A DNA stretch of 61,319 nucleotides from contig NZ_MUKU01000030.1 of NCBI RefSeq assembly GCF_002081825.1, positions 1 to 61,319 on the forward strand, read 5' to 3'. Both the position numbers and the translations under genes were made by a program. The notes below the pieces were generated by a model. That model was given only the letters and a program-made list of their open reading frames with translations. It was not told where the DNA came from and made no database searches. Shown here piece after piece: positions 28,068 through 38,523 of the stretch (position 1 is the stretch's first letter; the number at the start of each line of letters is the position of its first letter). Origin of the DNA: Chromobacterium haemolyticum. GTDB lineage: Bacteria; Pseudomonadota; Gammaproteobacteria; Burkholderiales; Chromobacteriaceae.

Positions 28068-30127
28068 TACGCGCCCTCCTCACGGAACACCGCCGGCACC
28101 TCTTTGGCGGTGGACCACTTAACCGCCAGCGACTTGCGCATCACGTTCAGCGCGAACACCAGCATGGCGATCACCACCGCCATGAACAGCGCCGTCAAAG
28201 TGGCGTCCACATAGTCATTGAAGATGATCTGGTGCATTTGCGCCATATTCTTGGCCGGCGCCAGAAGCTCGCCCTTGGCCGCGGCGGCGGAGAACTTGTC
28301 GGCGTGGGCCAGGAAGCTGATCTTGGGACTGGCGTGGAACAGCTTCTGCCAGCCGGCGGTCAGCGTCACGACCAGCAGCCACAACGTGGGCACCGCGGTA
28401 ACCCAGATATAGCGGGTTTTCTGCATCTTGATCAGCACAGCGGTGGCCAGTATCAGCGCGATGCCGGCCAGCATCTGGTTGGCGATGCCGAACAGCGGCC
28501 ACAATGTGTTGATGCCGCCCAGTGGATCCACCACCCCCTGATACAAGAAGTAGCCCCACCCGGTTACCGCCAGACCGGTGGCGATCAAGTTGGCGGCCCA
28601 GGATTCCGTGTTGGCCATCGGCTTGACCACCAGGCCCAGCAGGTCCTGGATCATGAAGCGCAGCACGCGGGTGCCGGCGTCGATGGTGGTCAGGATAAAC
28701 AAGGCTTCAAACAGGATGGCGAAGTGATACCAAAAGGCCATCATCGCCGGCCCGCCAATCACATTGGACAGAATGTGCGCCATGCCCACAGCCAGAGTCG
28801 GCGCGCCGCCGGCGCGAGACAGAATGGTGCTCTCGCCCACGTCCTTGGCCATCTGGGTCAACATGTCCGGCGTAATGACGAAGCCCCAGCTGGAAATCAC
28901 CTGGGCGGCTTCCTCCGCGGTCTTGCCTATCACCGCCGCCGGGCTGTTCATCGCGAAGTAGACGCCCGGATCCAGCACGCAGGCGGCGATCAACGCCATG
29001 ATGGCGACGAAGCTTTCCATCAGCATGGAGCCGTAGCCGATCACGCGGGCGTGGGTTTCATTCTCCAGCATCTTGGGCGTGGTGCCAGAGGCCACCAGCG
29101 CATGGAAGCCGGACACCGCGCCGCAGGCGATGGTGATGAACAGGAAGGGGAACAGATTGCCGGAGAATACCGGGCCGCTGCCGTCGATGAACTTGGTCAC
29201 CGCAGGCATGTGCAGATTGGGCGCCACAATCATGATGCCGATGGCCAGGCCGACAATGGTGCCTATTTTCAGGAAGGTGGACAGATAATCTCGCGGCGCC
29301 AGCAACAGCCACACCGGCAGCACCGAAGCGACGAAGCCGTAGCCAATCAGAATCCAGGCCAGCGTGGTGCCGCTCAAGGTAAACAAGGGCGCCAGGGTTT
29401 CGTTCTTGGCGATGTCGCCGCCGTAAACGATGGCCAGCATCAGCAGGATAAAGCCGATGACGGAAATCTCGCCGATTTTGCCCGGCCGGATGTAGCGAGT
29501 GTAGACGCCCATGAACAGAGCGATCGGTATCGTGGCCGCAATGGTGAAGGTGCCCCAGGGGCTGCCAGTCAACGCCTTGACCACCACCAGCGCCAGCACC
29601 GCCAGCAGGATCACCATGATCATCAGAATGCCGATGGAGGCGATAATGCCGGGAATAGCGCCCAGTTCGGTGCGGATGATCTCGCCCAGCGATTTGCCGT
29701 CGCGGCGCACCGACAAGAACAGAATCAGGAAGTCCTGCACCGCGCCGGCCAGCATCACCCCCACCAAAATCCACAGCGTGCCCGGCAGATAGCCCATCTG
29801 CGCGGCCAGCACCGGCCCCACCAGCGGTCCGGCGCCGGCGATGGCGGCGAAGTGGTGGCCAAACAACACCCATTTATTGGTGGGCACGTAGTCCAGGCCG
29901 TCATTGTATTTTTCCGCCGGGGTCAGCCGGCGGGCATCCAGCTCCAGTACTTTGTCGGCGATGAAGCGGCCGTAAAAACGATAGGCGATGGAGTAAACCG
30001 ACACCGCAGCCACAATCAGCCAAACAGCGTTGACCGGTTCGCCGCGATTGAGGGCCACAACGGCGAAGGCCGCTGCGCCGGCCAGGGCGATGGCCAGCCA
30101 CACGGCCCATTCTCTTATCTGTTGCAT
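28067..30127 (-). CDS. cstA: CstA/BtsT-family pyruvate (peptide) transporter
   Basis: This 686-residue carbon-starvation protein has about 18 membrane segments. Family strings include KYNDGLDYVPTNKWVLFGHH near residue 90 (shorter core YVPTNKWVLFGHHFA), IAGAGPLVGPVLAAQ and SGFHALVASGTTPKML. Relatives CstA and BtsT import pyruvate by proton symport and were earlier linked to peptide use. Together with the ybdD partner it forms a two-gene operon. It is divergent from an RstAB-like two-component system 244 bases away; no LytS-type BtsSR pair is present, so regulation may differ from E. coli btsT. Confidence 0.92.
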   Translation of the reverse strand: MQQIREWAVWLAIALAGAAAFAVVALNRGEPVNAVWLIVAAVSVYSIAYRFYGRFIADKVLELDARRLTPAEKYNDGLDYVPTNKWVLFGHHFAAIAGAGPLVGPVLAAQMGYLPGTLWILVGVMLAGAVQDFLILFLSVRRDGKSLGEIIRTELGAIPGIIASIGILMIMVILLAVLALVVVKALTGSPWGTFTIAATIPIALFMGVYTRYIRPGKIGEISVIGFILLMLAIVYGGDIAKNETLAPLFTLSGTTLAWILIGYGFVASVLPVWLLLAPRDYLSTFLKIGTIVGLAIGIMIVAPNLHMPAVTKFIDGSGPVFSGNLFPFLFITIACGAVSGFHALVASGTTPKMLENETHARVIGYGSMLMESFVAIMALIAACVLDPGVYFAMNSPAAVIGKTAEEAAQVISSWGFVITPDMLTQMAKDVGESTILSRAGGAPTLAVGMAHILSNVIGGPAMMAFWYHFAILFEALFILTTIDAGTRVLRFMIQDLLGLVVKPMANTESWAANLIATGLAVTGWGYFLYQGVVDPLGGINTLWPLFGIANQMLAGIALILATAVLIKMQKTRYIWVTAVPTLWLLVVTLTAGWQKLFHASPKISFLAHADKFSAAAAKGELLAPAKNMAQMHQIIFNDYVDATLTALFMAVVIAMLVFALNVMRKSLAVKWSTAKEVPAVFREEGA

Positions 30128-30371
30128 ATGGCAAGTTCCTATTCTCTTTATCCCGTTTTAATTCATCGGTCCCTGGCGACGACAGCAGCCACGGCCGGCT
30201 TTTTTGCCTGACCGATTCTGGATTGATAGCGCCGGAAAATCAAGCAAGCCTTATAATTTACAAAAGCTATCAATGATTTATGACGAATAGCAGTCACGAT
30301 AATGCTAAAGTCGCCGGCAAACACCGCGTGCTAATATTTTGATTTGAACCACCGAAATCCCGTCGACGGAC

Positions 30372-31091
30372 ATGAACAGCGATACCCCCCATATTCTCAT
30401 TGTCGAAGACGACGTGAGACTAGCCGAATTGATAGGCGCCTATCTGAGCAAGCACGGCTATCGCATCTCCCAGCACGGCCGCGGCGACACCGCGCCGGCC
30501 ATCATCCTGGAAGAAAAGCCGGACCTGGTGATCCTGGACATCATGCTGCCAGGCAAGGAAGGCTTCGACGTCTGCCGTGAAATCCGCCCGCGCTATAACG
30601 GCAGGGTTTTGATCATGACGGCGCGCGACGAGGACGTGGACGAAATCCTGGGGCTGGAACTGGGCGCAGACGACTACCTGGCCAAGCCGGTAGAGCCCCG
30701 TCGCCTGCTGGCGCGGGTGCGCGCTTTGCTGCGCCGCGGCGGGCCGGGCGCGCAGGCGGACGGCGAGGCCGGCGACGAAGACAGCTTCACCTTTGGCCAG
30801 TTCTGCATCAGCCAGGCCACGCGCGAGGCCACCTTGAACGGAGAACTGATTGATCTGACCACCGCCGAATTCGACCTGCTGTGGCTGCTGTCCTCCCACG
30901 CCGGCCAGGTGTTGTCGCGCGACGACATCATGAGCGAATTGCGCGGCATAGGCTTCGATGGGCTGGATCGTTCGATAGACGCGCGCATTTCGCGGCTGCG
31001 CCGCAAACTGGGCGACAATCCGGACGCGCCGGCCCGGATCAAGACCGTGCGCGGCAAAGGCTATCTGTTCTCACGCAGCGACTGGGAATAA
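30372..31091 (+). CDS. OmpR-family response regulator (RstA-like)
   Basis: The 239-residue protein has a receiver domain with Asp56 (LVILDIMLPG), acidic pair EDD at 12-14 and the switch lysine in YLAKPVEPR, followed by an OmpR-type winged helix (about 135-235, ending IKTVRGKGYLFS). The closest remembered pattern is RstA. Its partner kinase starts three bases after its stop. Targets are unknown; the divergent cstA operon is a candidate by position. Confidence 0.92.
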   Translation: MNSDTPHILIVEDDVRLAELIGAYLSKHGYRISQHGRGDTAPAIILEEKPDLVILDIMLPGKEGFDVCREIRPRYNGRVLIMTARDEDVDEILGLELGADDYLAKPVEPRRLLARVRALLRRGGPGAQADGEAGDEDSFTFGQFCISQATREATLNGELIDLTTAEFDLLWLLSSHAGQVLSRDDIMSELRGIGFDGLDRSIDARISRLRRKLGDNPDAPARIKTVRGKGYLFSRSDWE

Positions 31092-31094
31092 GCA

Positions 31095-32441
31095 ATGAGC
31101 ACCCGTCGTCTGCGCGGCTGGCTCAAACCGTCGCTGGGCACCCTGTTTGCCCGTTATTTCTTCGCCACCATGCTGGTGGAGCTGATCATCATCATCGGCT
31201 TCGGCTTCCTGGTCACCAAGCTGTACGAAAACAGCGACCGCGACGGCAAGCTGCAGTTCATGAACGGCACCGTGACGCTGATCCGCCAGCAGTTGGCCCA
31301 GACGCCGCACAAGGACTGGGACGGCAAGCTGGCCGACATCGCCCGCGCCTTCAGCTATCCGGTCAAACTGATCGCCCACCCTCCCGACGATTTCGAGCAG
31401 GAAGGCCACGCCGCGCTGCTGGGCGGCCGCCCCTATCTGGACTTCGACAACCAATTGCTCTACGTGCCGCTACCCCATGATCCGCGCCTGCTGCTGCTGG
31501 GCCCCTTGGAGGCGCCGGCCAGCAACAGCAGTTGGATCAGCGAAGACATGGAAATCCTGCTGCTGTGGATTTTGCTGACCGGCTCCACGCTGGGCACCCT
31601 GATCTACTTCAGCCTGCGTCCTTTGTGGAAAGACTTGCTGGAAGTGCGCCGCAAGGCGGAGGTCTTCGCCGACGGCGACTTCAGCGCCCGCGCCCAACCT
31701 TCGAAAAGCCGGCTGCTGGCGCCTTTGTCCCTGGCTTTCAACAGCATGGCCGCCCGCCTGGAGCGGCAGATGGAAACCCGCCAGGCCTTGTCTCACGCCA
31801 TCGCCCACGAGATACGCACCCCGATCGCGCGGCTGCGCTTCGGCCTGACCATGCTGGAAGAAGAAGAGGACGAGCAGGAGTGGCGGCGCTACCGCGAAGG
31901 CATGGAGCGCGATATGCAGGAGTTGGAAGAACTGTTCAACACCAGCATGGAGTTCGCCAAGCTCAACCGCAACGAAGTTCCCTTGCACTGGGAAACCGTT
32001 GACCTTTACGACTGGTTCGACGATCTGATCGATCTGGTCACGCCGCTGAAGCCGCCCGGCATCAAACTGGAGCTGGACTGCGCGCTGGGCAACGGCGCCT
32101 TCGACCGCAAACTGATGTACGTGGCCAGCCGCAACCTCTTGCTCAACGCCTTCAAATACGCCAACACCCAAGTGCGGCTGACGGTGTGTCACAACGCCGC
32201 CGGTCAGTTGCTGATCCATGTCGACGACGACGGCTGCGGCATCCCCGAGGCTGAGCGCGACAAGGTGTTCGAACCCTTCCTGCGCCTGGACCGCAGCCGC
32301 GACCGCGCCACCGGCGGCTACGGTTTGGGCCTGTCCTTCGTCAAGCTGATCACCGAACATCACGGCGGCCAGGCCAGCGTGGCCGCCAGCGAACTAGGCG
32401 GCGCGCGCTTTACACTGCGCATCATGCAGCCGCAGCAATAA
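31095..32441 (+). CDS. Membrane sensor histidine kinase (RstB-like)
   Basis: This is a 448-residue kinase with two membrane segments (about 16-38 and 150-172) flanking a periplasmic region of about 110 residues. A HAMP domain, HisKA box (AIAHEIRTPIARLRFGL, near 237) and HATPase domain (NLLLNAFKYAN, DDDGCGIPE, GGYGLGLSFV) follow. It phosphorylates the upstream regulator. The N-terminus starts four bases after the regulator gene. Its TAA stop codon is directly followed by a MITE copy, so its original terminator may have been displaced. Confidence 0.92.
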   Translation: MSTRRLRGWLKPSLGTLFARYFFATMLVELIIIIGFGFLVTKLYENSDRDGKLQFMNGTVTLIRQQLAQTPHKDWDGKLADIARAFSYPVKLIAHPPDDFEQEGHAALLGGRPYLDFDNQLLYVPLPHDPRLLLLGPLEAPASNSSWISEDMEILLLWILLTGSTLGTLIYFSLRPLWKDLLEVRRKAEVFADGDFSARAQPSKSRLLAPLSLAFNSMAARLERQMETRQALSHAIAHEIRTPIARLRFGLTMLEEEEDEQEWRRYREGMERDMQELEELFNTSMEFAKLNRNEVPLHWETVDLYDWFDDLIDLVTPLKPPGIKLELDCALGNGAFDRKLMYVASRNLLLNAFKYANTQVRLTVCHNAAGQLLIHVDDDGCGIPEAERDKVFEPFLRLDRSRDRATGGYGLGLSFVKLITEHHGGQASVAASELGGARFTLRIMQPQQ

Positions 32442-32575
32442 GCACTGTTTACGATCTGCTGCGCGCCTCGAGGCGTGACACGGTGAGTACAACGCTTCGC
32501 GAAACGCAGCAAACTATGAACAGGTTCTCAGCCGTTTTCGCCTTGTCTCGCTCTAGCAAGATCGTAAACCCGCTC
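32442..32575 (+). mobile_element. MITE copy 1 (134 bp, divergent middle)
   Basis: Left end GCACTGTTTACGATCTGCTG and right end AAGATCGTAAACCCGCTC are inverted copies of the family terminus. The right third (CAGCCGTTTTCGCCTTGTCT) matches the other copies, but the central 60 bases differ, so it is degenerate or chimeric. It begins at the base after the TAA stop of the histidine kinase gene. Flanks are TAA and TAG. From 32576 to 32747 nothing else is recognisable. Confidence 0.7.
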
Positions 32576-32747
32576 TAGAAGGATGCCGAAACGCTTTCGC
32601 CAGAACCGACGAAATGTAAAGCCGCAGTTTGTTAAGCAATCTGAATTGGGTCACGCGCCGTCACAAAGCGGGGACAGGAAGCCAACAGACCCAGGGCCGA
32701 GGCGCCGGGATAATGCCAGCATCTCAACTTGGATTCGGGTATTTTCC

Positions 32748-33569
32748 ATGGTTTCTTCACGACCGGCCGCCCTGCTGGTACACGGTCTGGGCGGCAGCGC
32801 ATACGACCTTGGCGCGCTTGGACGCACGCTGGAGGAGGCTGACATCGTCACGCACACCCCGCTGTTGCCGGGACATGGCGGCGAGCCGGAAGATCTGCTG
32901 TCCGTCCGCTGGCAGGACTGGGTGGAAACCATACGCAAGGAATACCTGGAGCTGAAGACGCGCCACAAGGTAGTGCATCTGGCCGGCGTTTGCCTGGGCG
33001 GCCTGGTGGCGCTGGAAGTGGCGCGGCTGGAAAACCACAAGGACGGCCTCGCGCTGTACGCGCCGCCGCTGTTCCTCGACGGCTGGAGCCTGCCCAAGCT
33101 CACTTGGGCGCGCCACATCGTCTACCGCATTCCCGGCCTGGCTAAAAAGATGCGCGTGCCGGAGGTGGAACCTTTCGGCATCAAGAACGCCCGCATCCGC
33201 AAAGCGATCCAGCAGCGCTTTGAACGCGGCGAGCGCTTCCACTACGCCTACATCCCGCTGGCCTGCATCCGCCAGGTGGATGGGCTGCGCCGCCAGCTGA
33301 TGTCGCGGCTGGAACAGATCACTTGTCCGACGCTGATCGTGCATGCCGACGAGGACGACATCACCAGCCCGCGCTCCGCCCATCACCTACAGCGCCACCT
33401 GGGCGGCAAGGTCGATTTCATGCCTTTGTCCAACAGCTACCATATGGTAATGGTGGACAATGAACGCGGCGAAGTGCTCAAGCGCAGCCTGAAGTTTTTC
33501 AACCAGCGCGCCCAAGCGCCGGCCACCACCGCCGAGCAAGACGGCTGGGCCCTGTTCGCCGCCGCCTGA
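32748..33569 (+). CDS. Alpha/beta hydrolase (carboxylesterase/lipase-like) with cysteine nucleophile
   Basis: This 273-residue alpha/beta hydrolase has the oxyanion motif LLVHGLGGSAYD at residue 9, the nucleophile elbow AGVCLGGLVALE with Cys82 where Est30-type esterases have serine, an acid residue in HADEDDITSP (about 204) and His232 in NSYHMVMVD. The C at the elbow (G-x-C-x-G) is like PHA synthases and dienelactone hydrolase. Overall it resembles Est30-type monoacylglycerol/carboxylesterases. ATG 32748 places the protein just before the first strand; the frame is open 165 bases further up, but that sequence is not protein-like. Substrate unknown. It is monocistronic with its own terminator. 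Confidence 0.82.
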   Translation: MVSSRPAALLVHGLGGSAYDLGALGRTLEEADIVTHTPLLPGHGGEPEDLLSVRWQDWVETIRKEYLELKTRHKVVHLAGVCLGGLVALEVARLENHKDGLALYAPPLFLDGWSLPKLTWARHIVYRIPGLAKKMRVPEVEPFGIKNARIRKAIQQRFERGERFHYAYIPLACIRQVDGLRRQLMSRLEQITCPTLIVHADEDDITSPRSAHHLQRHLGGKVDFMPLSNSYHMVMVDNERGEVLKRSLKFFNQRAQAPATTAEQDGWALFAAA

Positions 33570-33590
33570 ACGCCGCGCTCTTACAATCAA

Positions 33591-33615
33591 GGCAAGCTTC
33601 CCGCTTGCCTTTTTT
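33591..33615 (+). terminator. Rho-independent terminator after the hydrolase gene
   Basis: GGCAAGC-TTCCC-GCTTGCC, a perfect 7-bp stem, followed by six T residues, 21 bases past the stop codon. Confidence 0.92.
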
Positions 33616-33884
33616 CTTGCCTGCGCCAGCTGCGCCGGCCTCCTCGCCTTGAATTAAAGTTGCAAGCAATCACAACTGAACATTGAATTTAACAGCTACG
33701 CAAACTTCCAAGCCGCCTCGTCACCAACCGTCATCAAGCCAGAACACATCAACAATGGAAGGCAAGGACCAGCTGAAGCAAACTGTTTGCACGAGCCGGA
33801 TCGGCCCCCAGCCGGTCTTGCAACGGTTCCGTTCTCTTCCCTTTGTGTGACTTTGCGTGCCCGCCGGCTTCGGCGGGCATCTTT
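33616..33884 (+). ncRNA. Candidate small RNA or long leader, ending in its own terminator
   Basis: There is no open frame of note between the hydrolase terminator and the outer-membrane protein gene, yet a second terminator-like hairpin, GCCCGCCG-GCTT-CGGCGGGC (33859-33878) then ATCTTTTCTTTC, stands about 250 bases downstream of the first. An independent transcript ending there, or an attenuator in the omp leader, would explain it. The 5' end is not defined and no known RNA family was recognised. The coordinates are the outer limits. Confidence 0.3.
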
Positions 33885-34029
33885 TCTTTCAGCCGCCCAC
33901 CCTGTTTTGTTACAGATTGTTACACAAGCCCTTTACCCTTCACACAAAGAGCGCTTACAAGCTCAACAGACTGACTTGCTTCTTATTCGCACAATATCGC
34001 AGTTATCAACAAAGCAAACAGTCGCAAAA

Positions 34030-34620
34030 ATGAAAAAACTAATCACCGCTTCCGTGTTGAGCCTGGCAGCTCTGTCCGCGCATGCAGCCGATCCGGGCTT
34101 CTACGTCTTCGGCAACACTGGTTATAACTTCTCCAAGCCGGAGTCCGGCAACCGCAACATCGTCCTGAAAGAGGCCAAGGCCGCCGGCACGGTATGGGAA
34201 CTGGGCGCCGGTTACCGCTTCAACCAATATCTGGCTACCGAGCTGTCCTACGCTGACTTCGGCAAATCCACGGCCAACGGCTCCTTCAGCGGCCGCACCG
34301 GCAACGGCTCCGTCGCCACCAAGGCCGAACGCATCGCCGTGCTGGGCATCCTGCCGGTGACCCAGGATTTGGAAGTTTTCGGCAAGGCCAGCCTGAACAA
34401 CGTGCACACCAAGCTCAAGATCGACCGAGTTGCCAACAAAACTTTCAACGACACCCGATTGGGTCTTGGTTTCGGCGCGCAGTATCAGCTGCACAAAAAC
34501 CTGTCCTTGCGTGGCGAATACGAATACATCGCCGGCACTGACTTCCAGATGGCGGGCCAAAGCGTGGTCAAGACGTCCGGCACCAGCGTGCTGAAGGCCG
34601 GCATCAGCTACCACTTCTGA
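34030..34620 (+). CDS. Small outer-membrane beta-barrel protein (OmpA/OmpW-like fold)
   Basis: This 196-residue protein has a clear signal peptide (MKKLITASVLSLAALSAHA, cleavage before ADPGF). The mature part alternates polar and hydrophobic residues in about eight strands (VWELGAGYRFNQYLATELSYADF, LRGEYEYIAG), fitting an eight-stranded barrel, and ends in YHF, the C-terminal aromatic signal for BAM insertion. There is no periplasmic OmpA-C domain. Function unknown. The leader of about 410 bases holds a terminator-like hairpin at 33859. It is followed by its own terminator. Confidence 0.85.
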   Translation: MKKLITASVLSLAALSAHAADPGFYVFGNTGYNFSKPESGNRNIVLKEAKAAGTVWELGAGYRFNQYLATELSYADFGKSTANGSFSGRTGNGSVATKAERIAVLGILPVTQDLEVFGKASLNNVHTKLKIDRVANKTFNDTRLGLGFGAQYQLHKNLSLRGEYEYIAGTDFQMAGQSVVKTSGTSVLKAGISYHF

Positions 34621-36312
<1,692 letters not shown>

Positions 36313-36438
36313 GAGCCGAAGCCAAGCCGGATACCGCGTTTTCCCCAGCCCGCACATGAGTTTAGCCAATCACAAGAATGGCGAAATCGGGTATCCTTGC
36401 GCAGCTGCCCATAACAATCCCATGACCATCCGTTCCGC

Positions 36439-38109
36439 ATGAATCAACCCCATTTTTCGGCCGGGCTCTCCGGCCGCGCCGCCCGTCCCTGGCAGGAGCC
36501 GGCGCTATGGCTGCTGTTCGCCGTCGTCTGGTTCGGCACCCTCGGCTACCGCGGGCTGATTCACGCGGACGAAGGCCGCTACGCGACGCTGTCGCTGTTC
36601 ATGCTGCACAGCGGCGACTGGATCACTCCGCGACTGAACGGCCTGCTGTATTTCGAAAAACCGGCGCTGCAATACTGGATGGGCGCGCTAAGCTTCGCCG
36701 CCTTCGGCGTCAACGAGTTCGCCGCCCGCTTCTGGCCGGGCCTGACTGGCTTTCTGTCCGTGGCGATGTGCGGCTTCACCGCGCGCCGGCTCTGGGGCGT
36801 AGACGCCGGCCGCCACGCTGCGCTGGCCGCCGGCAGCTGCGCCTGGATCGTGGCCAATAGCCACTTCCTGTCGCTGGACATGGGGGTGAGCTTCTTCCTG
36901 ACCGTGGCGCTATGCGGCTTCCTGCTGGCACAACACGACGGCGCCGACGCCCGCGCGACCCGTAACTGGATGTGGGTCACCTGGGCGGCGATGGCCGCCG
37001 CCACGCTGAGCAAAGGCTTGATCGGCCTGCTGATTCCCGGCGCCACCCTAGTGCTGTACAGCCTGCTCAACTGGCAATGGGCATTCTGGAAACGCATGCA
37101 TTGGCTGAGCGGCCTGGCCTTGTTCCTGCTGTTGACCGCGCCGTGGTTCATTCTGGTGTCCCAGCGCAACCCGGACTTCGCCCATTTCTTCTTCATCCGC
37201 GAACACCTGGAACGCTTCCTCACCACCGAGCACAAACGCACCGGCGCGCCGTGGTATTTCGTGCCCTATCTGCTGCTTGGCTTGCTGCCTTGGACCAGCC
37301 TGCTGCCGACGCTGTGCCGCGACGGCTGGCGCGAACCTGGCGCGCGGCTGCGCGTCGGCCGCCTACTGCTGATCTGGTCGGTCTTTATCTTCGCCTTCTT
37401 CAGCAAGTCCAGCTCCAAGCTGCCATCCTACATCCTGCCGATGTTCCCGGCGCTGGCGTTGCTATTGGCGCCGACGTTGCAGCGCTTGCCCTCCGCCGCG
37501 CTGAAGAAGCACCTGCTGCCGGCGCTGCTACTGTGGCTGGCCGCGCTTGCTCTCTATCCCTTTGTTGATCGTTTCGCGTCCGAGGACATCCCGCTCGACG
37601 TACTGCACGGCTTCGCCCATTTCGTCGCTGCCGCCGCGCTGCTGTTCTTGGCCTGCGCCGTTGTCGCCTGGCGCTTGCTGGGCCGCGAACACAAGCTGGC
37701 CGCGCTGTGCTGGCTGGCTTTCGGCAGCTTGCTGGCCGTCAGCGTCGCCGCCGCCGGCCACGACAGCTATGGCCGGCTGAAGGGCAGCAAGGAAATCGTC
37801 CGCCAGATCCAGCCTTATCTCCATGCGGACACGCCGGTGTTCTCGGTCCGTTATTACGACCAGACTTTCCCCTTCTATCTGGGCCGCCCGGTCACCCTGG
37901 TGCAGTTTGTCGATGAGTTTGAATTCGGCGAGAGCCAGGAGCCGCAGCGCTGGATGCCGCGACTGGAACAATTCGTCGCCGCCTGGAACGCCGCCCCGCG
38001 CGCGCTGGCGATGACCGACCCCGCCACTTATCAGGAACTGCAAGCCCAGGGCCTGCCGATGCGGGTGGTCTACCAAGATCCGCGCCGCCTAGTGGTGGCC
38101 AAGCCGTGA
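36439..38109 (+). CDS. arnT: Lipid A 4-amino-4-deoxy-L-arabinose transferase ArnT
   Basis: This is a 556-residue GT-C glycosyltransferase with about 12 membrane segments. The first periplasmic loop bears the catalytic motif HADEGRYATLSLFML and GDWITPRLNGLLYFEKPALQYW, diagnostic of ArnT/PMT-family enzymes. It transfers aminoarabinose from undecaprenyl phosphate to lipid A, giving resistance to polymyxin and cationic peptides. It is the first gene of arnT-E-B-C-A1-A2-D; gene order differs from E. coli, where arnB leads. Confidence 0.95.
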   Translation: MNQPHFSAGLSGRAARPWQEPALWLLFAVVWFGTLGYRGLIHADEGRYATLSLFMLHSGDWITPRLNGLLYFEKPALQYWMGALSFAAFGVNEFAARFWPGLTGFLSVAMCGFTARRLWGVDAGRHAALAAGSCAWIVANSHFLSLDMGVSFFLTVALCGFLLAQHDGADARATRNWMWVTWAAMAAATLSKGLIGLLIPGATLVLYSLLNWQWAFWKRMHWLSGLALFLLLTAPWFILVSQRNPDFAHFFFIREHLERFLTTEHKRTGAPWYFVPYLLLGLLPWTSLLPTLCRDGWREPGARLRVGRLLLIWSVFIFAFFSKSSSKLPSYILPMFPALALLLAPTLQRLPSAALKKHLLPALLLWLAALALYPFVDRFASEDIPLDVLHGFAHFVAAAALLFLACAVVAWRLLGREHKLAALCWLAFGSLLAVSVAAAGHDSYGRLKGSKEIVRQIQPYLHADTPVFSVRYYDQTFPFYLGRPVTLVQFVDEFEFGESQEPQRWMPRLEQFVAAWNAAPRALAMTDPATYQELQAQGLPMRVVYQDPRRLVVAKP

Positions 38110-38137
38110 AACCGCCAACCTTTGGACCCGCTCTACT

Positions 38138-38509
38138 ATGAAGTTGATCGAATTCGGCCTGATTCTGCTCGGCGTGCTGCTCAACGCCGCCGCCCAGCTA
38201 TGCTTGAAAGCCGGCGTGCGCCAGATCGGCCACTTTGACTTTTCCGCCTCCAACGTACTGCCGATAGGCTGGTCGCTGGCCACCAATCTGCCCATCGTCG
38301 GGGGCCTGTCCTGCTATGTCGTCAGCGTGGTGGTATGGATCATGGCGCTGTCGCGAGTGGAGGTCAGCATCGCTTACCCTATGCTGTCCATCGGCTACGT
38401 GGTCAACGCGCTGCTGGCCTATTGGCTGTTCGGCGAAGCGCTGAGCGCTCAAAAACTGATCGGCATCGGCGTCATCATCATCGGTGTGGTGCTGGTCGCC
38501 CGCAGCTAA
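38138..38509 (+). CDS. arnE: ArnE/ArnF-like EamA (SMR-type) flippase subunit
   Basis: This 123-residue protein has four hydrophobic segments and the SMR/EamA pattern (AAAQLCLKAGVRQIG at about 18, SIAYPMLSIGYVVNALLAY at about 76). ArnE and ArnF together flip undecaprenyl-phosphate-aminoarabinose across the inner membrane. Only one such gene is present in this operon, so it may work as a homodimer, or the partner lies elsewhere. The choice between ArnE and ArnF is arbitrary. Confidence 0.82.
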   Translation: MKLIEFGLILLGVLLNAAAQLCLKAGVRQIGHFDFSASNVLPIGWSLATNLPIVGGLSCYVVSVVVWIMALSRVEVSIAYPMLSIGYVVNALLAYWLFGEALSAQKLIGIGVIIIGVVLVARS

Positions 38510-38523
38510 GCAGAAAGGCTAAA

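Noticed and set aside
28232-30211. 659-codon plus-strand frame antisense to cstA
   Set aside because: Low-complexity shadow (H, Q, G, D rich) with no family features.
32583-32747. Upstream in-frame start for the alpha/beta hydrolase
   Set aside because: The added 55 residues are polar and unstructured, adjoin a MITE and have no family resemblance; ATG 32748 precedes the first strand.
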